A stretch of DNA of 64,000 nucleotides, from positions 32,883 to 96,882 of the forward strand of contig ML986767.1 in NCBI GenBank assembly GCA_010094045.1, read 5' to 3'. The notes below the pieces were generated by a model. That model was not told the origin of the DNA and searched no databases. It saw nothing but the letters and a program-made list of their open reading frames with translations. The DNA is from Lojkania enalia (taxonomy: Eukaryota; Ascomycota; Dothideomycetes; Pleosporales). The position numbers were made by a program, and so were the translations under genes. This document shows positions 58,404-64,000 of this stretch, piece after piece; positions within the stretch are counted from its first letter, which is position 1; each line of letters opens with the position of its first letter.

Positions 58404-61400
58404 GCAATTTCTCCCATCCAAGATGGATAGCCAGCGGAATCACCGTTGTCATTCAACTATAATATATTAGTCCAATTTGGCAAGAAATTTGTCGGACGGA
58501 AGAAATATCGACATACACAGAGTTCGACTTTGGCACGTCCGCGTAAAAATTAACGCTGTACTAAACAAAGAAATTAAAGAATGCCGATCCGTGAAAGATT
58601 CGGTCGACCTCTGATAGGTATGGAATGACTCTCTACGAAAGCGGAAAAAGGAACAGGTAATCTGTAAGGAATTTGAACTTAACAGCTCAGCGGACTAAAC
58701 CTCCTGCAATAGCCCCTTGGAATGTGAAGTTGAGGACCTCTCTAGTCAACATAGATTTGGTGACATCTCGAAGGACAAAACGACAATCGTCGATCTCTGG
58801 ACCTGGGGTTTGGATGCATCTCGCCGCAAATTTTGAAGGTTGATGATTCAGGTCCTGGTGATAGGTCGAAGACAGACAAGATAAAATTATCACATCCGAA
58901 TCGGCCGCAGCCTTCCGATGTCATTTGCACTACTCAATATAGCATGATGCTGCCCGACCTCTATCGATCATGACCACCATCCTTACCGGTTCTACTACTC
59001 TAGGTTCTTCGGGACAATTCAGCAATTGTGAGTTGGTCGGCAGATGAATTAGATCTTTTTTGCTTCCACCGAACGGTTTTGGCCATGACAGGTTGGGGTG
59101 GTGGATCTGCAGAGTTATTTCGACAGGCAGAACCGTTTACCCTCTATTCGCTAAGATACGCTCATATCGGCCGCATCAGCTCGTACAGTGGCGACGCTCG
59201 TAGAATCCAATCGTCTCATGATGCAGAGGTAGCCATGTTGCATAATATGGACCCAGCGAAAAATAGAGTTTCCCAAGACGTCTTAGGATACGTCTGACGG
59301 CATTATTCAGCTCTCATGGTTGATGTTATCTTGCTTACACTCAATAAATCCTACTCTTGCTAAACATCATCCGAGACATGCAAACGGAGATTGAAACTCA
59401 GTAGACTAACATTCGCCAGTAAATCATGATGCGCCCCATTGCTTCTTCACTCTTTATTCTGGGGGTTGGCATTCATTCCGTTATGACCCGGGTCCAGAAT
59501 ATGGGATGGGAAGTTCACTCGGTTCGGGAATTCTCGAAGTTGATACTCGCACACGTATGAGGAAACATCGGCCGTTGAAACGATCATGGCAGTCTCATCT
59601 AGGATGAAGTTGGCATCACGCATCTCTAACTATTAAGGAACCCACGTCCGCAACCAACGGCCGCCAGAAGAGATGGGCTGTTGCCGACAATTGAGGCCGA
59701 AGCGAGTATATGCCTCCGAAATAGCACATTTCATCATCGTTCACGGTCGCAGTTGTCGTGCACATACCTCACGTGTAGTGCAAGGGCCCCTTGCCTGCTC
59801 AATGGATTCAATCCCGAATGCAAATGCAATTGGCTCTTGACTTAGATACCCCTGCCTAGTATGTGCCTAAGATCAGTACAGCTCCAGAGTCTGATTCAGG
59901 ACTAGCTTCCTTAGATGTAGTGCGACAGCTCGTGAGTGACAAGAATCTTCGAGCTGCCGCAGGTTACATTTTTGGGCTTCAACCAGACGGAGAGGCCCAC
60001 CTGGGAGACGTGCGATTCTCTAGCTCTCGGACCCCCGCCGAATCTCCTTACCATAGCTATGCAGGCTTTCTCGGGAGCGGATCTTGTGCACTTATACCCT
60101 AAGCATCCATCCTAGAGTTATATCGCATGGTGGCGGACTGGGTGCCACGCCGACAGAGATGGTCACGGCTGTATGGGTCGTCGGAGGGGTTCATCCGCAC
60201 AAGGAAATGGCGAGTGAGGCCCCATAAATCATTATGATGATATGAGTGATTGCCCGAATAGCTTCATGGGTATTTTGGTACCCTTGTAGTTGTTCTGCAC
60301 CTCCTGATGGTCGTGTTAAGACGCCGGGGAATGTTATCGACCGCCATCCCCGTGGATTGAGAAATCCCAAGAGCATTGCTAGGGCGGGAGCGCCATCTAG
60401 GGACCAAATGAATCCTCTGTCTGGTTACTCCATCGGTTCTGAGTATTCTCCTCACTAGCGTTGTTGTGGTTGTCCGGGGAGGGTCTATGGAGTGAACGTA
60501 GTCTGCAAAGCTCCACCCGAGCGATTATGGCTCGGCAAAAGATTGAGAACCGTTGCTCCCCTTGTCACAGTCAAAACAGCACACAGGAGCCTAGGGAAGA
60601 CATACAAGAGGATAGGATGACCCTTCCATAGCTTCTTCTTCAGCACCGATGCCATCCTAGGACACCGGGATGAAAAATTTGTGCCCAAGGCGGAGAACAT
60701 AAAAAAATAGAACTCGCTAAGAGAAAAAAACACTGCCCGTCACTAGCAGGGCAAACAGCGGCTGTAGTAAGTTGGCAGGAATTTCAGATGCCAATCTTAC
60801 AGCGTCCAATGGGCTGCAGATTCAGGTGCCAAACGAAGAACGAAACAAGAGGACAGAGAGGATGGAGAAGGGACAATCTGCCCCTTGCACATATTTGGCC
60901 GCACAACACAGCTTTCTAAATGAGAGTGCAGAGAGAAGCAAGGATATAAATATTGCAAACAAGTCTATAATCAAAAAATAGCGAAATTCGAAATATTTGG
61001 CTGCCTACTCTGTAGGGAACGAAATCGGTCAAAATCCTACGTTTATGCTCGAACACTGCCAAATATTGTCATAATTCATTTCTCGACTGACTTAAAACAG
61101 TATATTTGACACTATTATCCAGATCATAGCATGACAAGGCATGTTAATAGTTGGATGATGGTTGTGAAGCGCTTATTAGGGATCACAACACTCCAACACG
61201 CTTGTCAGAAGAGTTATGGCTCATGTTGGACAAGGAGCATTGATTCCGGCGCGGCCCGTTTACCTATCCGTCACAATTTCCGTCATGCTCAAGTTGATGA
61301 AGGCCCGTGGATGATTCTCTTGTATTCAGGGTGAAGCTGCCACATGAACGTATTTAACGTCCATACATTTCAAAGAGCCGCATTTACTACTAGGCGCATC

Positions 61401-61655
61401 TAGTCCTACCTAGGTCGTCCATCAAAGGTATTCTCTTGTGAATTTGATATGTTTTCAAGCCTTTGTGATTGGAGAGGCTGGATTAAGAGAAAAGTTTTAT
61501 TGAAAAAGTATATTGGCATCTGATTAAATTTGCATCGCAAGACAGTAGCCATCATCGCAGAAAAACACAGCTTCCACAAGCGAACAAACTCATCATTACA
61601 TAACTCAAAGACATGTAGAATCATTTCTCCTATCACAATCCATATAGCAGAATTC

Positions 61656-62645
61656 TCAGCCCTTTATAATAGCGCTAGTATTTATATCCTCCTGCACCAC
61701 GTCCTTGTCCACTCCATTCATCTTCTCCCACATGGCCCTATGCCCCTTGGTACTCCCCTCCAATCCTGCACCTCGCGTAGGGTCATCCCCAGGAATTCTC
61801 ATCTCAAACACTTCTCTCACAGCCGTATATTCAAAATAACCACACCTTGCAATCGGCACCGTCTTCTTAATATCTATCCTCCCATTTGTCAAGACATTTT
61901 CATCGATATGGATTCCGATGACGCGGCCAATGACGACGTCCACAGCGCCCATGGGCGGGTTGCCGGGTAAGCGTAAAGTGGTGTAGTGCGTGCACTCGAA
62001 TTTTATCGGACTGCGTTTTACCATCGGAACTGCCATTTTCTCTTTCCCGCTGATATGCACGAAATTGAGCGTTGCATCTTCCTTGCCCAGCCCCGCATGC
62101 TCGAATTCATCGATATCGCTTGCAACGCCTTCAGATGTGGCATTCACGTACTCGCGGAGGTCGTAGGTTGCTAGGTTCCAGCAGAAGACGCCTGTCGCTT
62201 CAGCGTTTTTGACAGTATCCTTTTGAGAGGAGGTGGGTGTTTGGTTTGCGGAGAACATGACAAATGGGGGGTCGAAGGTCAAGTTGTTGAATTGTGAGTA
62301 TGGGGCTAGGTTGGCTTGGCCGGTTGGAGAGAGTGTTGATATCCATCCTATAGGCCGGGGAATGACGCAGGCCTATCCTTTTCCTTTAGTGTAAGATTCC
62401 TAGATTATCAGAGGGAAAAGCATTGATTTCGAATATAGTTCATGTATACAGCACTTTCTAATAGAGGGATGTATCCGCTGATTATTTATTGACTAAACAG
62501 GAAAGAGATGAGCTACGAGCAAGGTCTCTTGAACCAGCAATTCAATGGTACAAGTGAATAAACTCATATAGTATATATCAGTAAGACATACCTTGAACGG
62601 GTCATTTGGCAACCCATGCTCTGTTTTCCCAGGCTCGTAGAACAT
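61656..62645 (-). CDS. Flavin reductase-like (FMN-binding split barrel) protein
   Basis: Predicted 256 aa from exons 62645-62592 and 62372-61656. The 18-codon first exon (MFYEPGKTEHGLPNDPFK) joins exactly to ACVIPRPIGWISTLS, the usual opening of the DIM6/NTAB flavin-reductase family, followed by LAPYSQFNNLTFDPPFVMFSANQT, VFCWNLATYDLREYVNATS, FECTHYTTLRLPG and a GAVDVVIGRVIGIHI strand. An in-frame TAA just upstream fixes the start. These proteins bind FMN and reduce flavin or act as partner reductases; substrate unknown. The intron (62373-62591, 219 bp) is long for this window. It is divergently arranged with the SDR gene 450 bp away, so the two could share regulation. Confidence 0.88.
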
Positions 62646-63095
62646 TTTCCTGAATTACTTAGACTTCCTTCTGTCTTGACGTCTAGTTTTCGATCTAGAA
62701 ATAAATCTACTGAATCTGAATATAGAATGTCTCTATCGGAAGTAGAGTCTATGCGGCTGAATAGTTTCATAGCCGAAAATGTATTTCATGTTCGTGTTTA
62801 TACCGTGCTCCAACTTCGGTTCTCCGCTCTCTCCTTGTGCGGGGAAAATGGACTAATGTCCGCCTGTTTGAACGACAGCTCGGCACTTTATCAAAGCGGT
62901 TCCGTTCCGGTATTCGGCCTCGAGCAGCAACAATCTGCAAGCTAGTCCCGTAAAGGGAGTCGGTACGACTTTCGTATATTTGGTTTCGGTCGCAGAATCT
63001 ACCTACTGGCAAACGCCCTCACATTTATTTAACAACACGCAAGCGTCAGTCCCTCTGCGAACAGTTGTGCAATTCTTCGTTTGAAAGTAGAGGAA
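62646..63095. other. Divergent promoter between flavin reductase and SDR genes
   Basis: About 450 bp between the two start codons. The frames seen on both strands (62616-63012) overlap the flavin reductase leader and have no family resemblance. A shared promoter is likely. Confidence 0.5.
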
Positions 63096-63842
63096 ATGGC
63101 AGACTCGACAAAAACGGTCCTAATCACAGGCGCATCATCAGGCCTAGGCCTTGCATTCCTCCGACACTACGCTTCACAGTCTTCTACGCAGATCATAGCG
63201 CTAGACATCACCCCCCTCCCCCCATCAGCATCCTCCCGCCCAAACATCGACTTCCACAAAATAGATATAACATCTCCCTCGCTATCATGCCTGCCATTCC
63301 TACTTTCTACCTCCCAACCCCCTACCATCAACCTGCTTATTCACTCCGCCGGCATACGCGGCCTCGTCCCCTCTATTGTGTCTGCGAAACACGGCGATGT
63401 CACCGCGGCGGAAACGCTACAGGTCATGGACCACGAGACTATGCTACGCACCTTCGAGATTAATACGTGGGGCACGTTCAACGTGGTTCGAACATTTCTG
63501 CCCTGCTTGAAGTCCGCTTCAACGCAATCCCGGCCCGCGAAGGTGATCATCATGTCGTCGCGCATGGGCTCGATATCGAGTAATGGGATGGGAGGGGCCT
63601 ATGCGTATAGGGCGAGCAAAGCGGGGTTGAATGCTATAGTGAAAAGTCTCAGTGTTGATGTACCCGAGGTGGCTTTTTGTTTGTTGCATCCAGGGCGGGT
63701 GGAGACCGGGTTGGTGAGGTGGAAAGAGGAGGGCGCGATCAGTGTTGAAGAAAGCTTGCAGGATTGCTTGAAAGTTATTGATGGGGTGGAGAAGAGGGAA
63801 ATGATGTTCGTTGATCGTTTTGGGGAGGAGATTGGATGGTAA
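63096..63842 (+). CDS. Classical short-chain dehydrogenase/reductase
   Basis: Single-exon, 248 aa. Visible SDR elements are the cofactor loop TGASSGLG (11-18), Asp-containing strand end IIALDITP (an acidic residue here usually favours NAD), DITSP, HSAGIRG at the NNAG position, INTWGTF, the catalytic Ser in KVIIMSSRMGS and Tyr171/Lys175 in YRASK, then HPGRVETGLV. It fits the C-factor/CsgA-like or short carbonyl-reductase subgroup. Substrate unknown. It is divergent from a flavin-reductase-like gene. The ORF extends five codons upstream from a TTG; the ATG is preferred. Confidence 0.93.
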   Translation: MADSTKTVLITGASSGLGLAFLRHYASQSSTQIIALDITPLPPSASSRPNIDFHKIDITSPSLSCLPFLLSTSQPPTINLLIHSAGIRGLVPSIVSAKHGDVTAAETLQVMDHETMLRTFEINTWGTFNVVRTFLPCLKSASTQSRPAKVIIMSSRMGSISSNGMGGAYAYRASKAGLNAIVKSLSVDVPEVAFCLLHPGRVETGLVRWKEEGAISVEESLQDCLKVIDGVEKREMMFVDRFGEEIGW

Positions 63843-64000
63843 GGAATGGGCTGTAAAGTGATGGAGTGACCAAAAGGGATGTGTGGTAGAACTTGATCAT
63901 GGCCACATGCTAGAAGCTAAGTGGGGGGAGTTTGATGGAATAGATGCATGTATGAGTAGATTGTAGACTGAAGCCGGGTTGTCCACCAACGCCAACTGGC
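63843..64000. other. 3' flank of the SDR gene
   Basis: Too short to judge; no coding signal seen before the window ends. Confidence 0.5.

Larger units (their letters stand above)
52981..61655. other. Gene-poor block, about 8.7 kb, probably relic repeats
   Basis: No gene model could be supported. Frames are short, overlapping and mostly without ATG. Items noted are a minisatellite at 53961-54030, a (A)17 run at 58387-58403 that could be the tail of a retroposed element, and long stretches (about 55.5-60.7 kb) of moderate GC with no frames over 90 codons, which look like anciently mutated mobile DNA. I found no terminal repeats and no reverse transcriptase or transposase motif. Confidence 0.5.

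Noticed and set aside
1..64000. CRISPR arrays, bacterial operons, prophage or insertion sequences
   Set aside because: No regularly spaced repeats were seen, and the intron-rich genes and fungal protein families show that this is eukaryotic nuclear DNA.

Overview
This is a filamentous ascomycete nuclear genome window (Pezizomycotina; the class, perhaps Leotiomycetes, is only a guess). The reasons are genes split by 45-65 bp GT-AG introns with CTAAC-like branch sites, monocistronic genes on both strands, and families such as WSC-domain glyoxal oxidases, fungal CorA-like transporters and PNP_UDP/ankyrin proteins. Exon models were built by hand; every joined model given with exact exons is a whole number of codons. 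No database search was possible.

Layout. 1-3.2 kb: APC/C activator Cdh1 (+). 4.4-9.6 kb: two minus-strand tandem genes, both starting with a purine-nucleoside-phosphorylase-like domain: a PNP-linker-ankyrin protein, and a degenerate PNP fused to a DUF84/YjjX-like NTPase domain. 10.3-13.1 kb: MFS sugar-type transporter (-). 14.7-23.7 kb, all plus: CorA-like transporter, single-domain O6-methylguanine-DNA methyltransferase, TPR protein, a decayed small frame, succinate-semialdehyde dehydrogenase, and a proline-rich unknown protein. 23.7-31.9 kb: gene-poor. 31.9-44.6 kb: surface genes: a five-WSC glyoxal oxidase (-), a membrane-anchored GH16 glucanase (-) and a multi-pass GT2 glycosyltransferase (+). 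46.1-49.7 kb: MDR oxidoreductase (-) and GPI mannosyltransferase I (-). 50.0-53.0 kb: TRAX (+) and a PIN-domain/RGG protein (+). 53-61.6 kb: a second gene-poor block with relic repeats. 61.7-63.8 kb: divergent flavin-reductase-like (-) and SDR (+) genes.

How they fit together. Cdh1, MGMT, SSADH, GPI14 and TRAX are housekeeping genes without local partners. The GLOX, GH16 and GT2 neighbours all act on polysaccharide or at the cell surface, and GPI14 feeds the GPI anchors of wall proteins; co-function is inferred. The most unusual locus is the PNP pair: PNP_UDP domains are known N-terminal effector domains of fungal NLR-like proteins, but here no NACHT/NB-ARC domain is visible, and the neighbour joins a PNP fold lacking its catalytic signature to a house-cleaning NTPase-type domain. 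That pair is my best candidate for an undescribed system.
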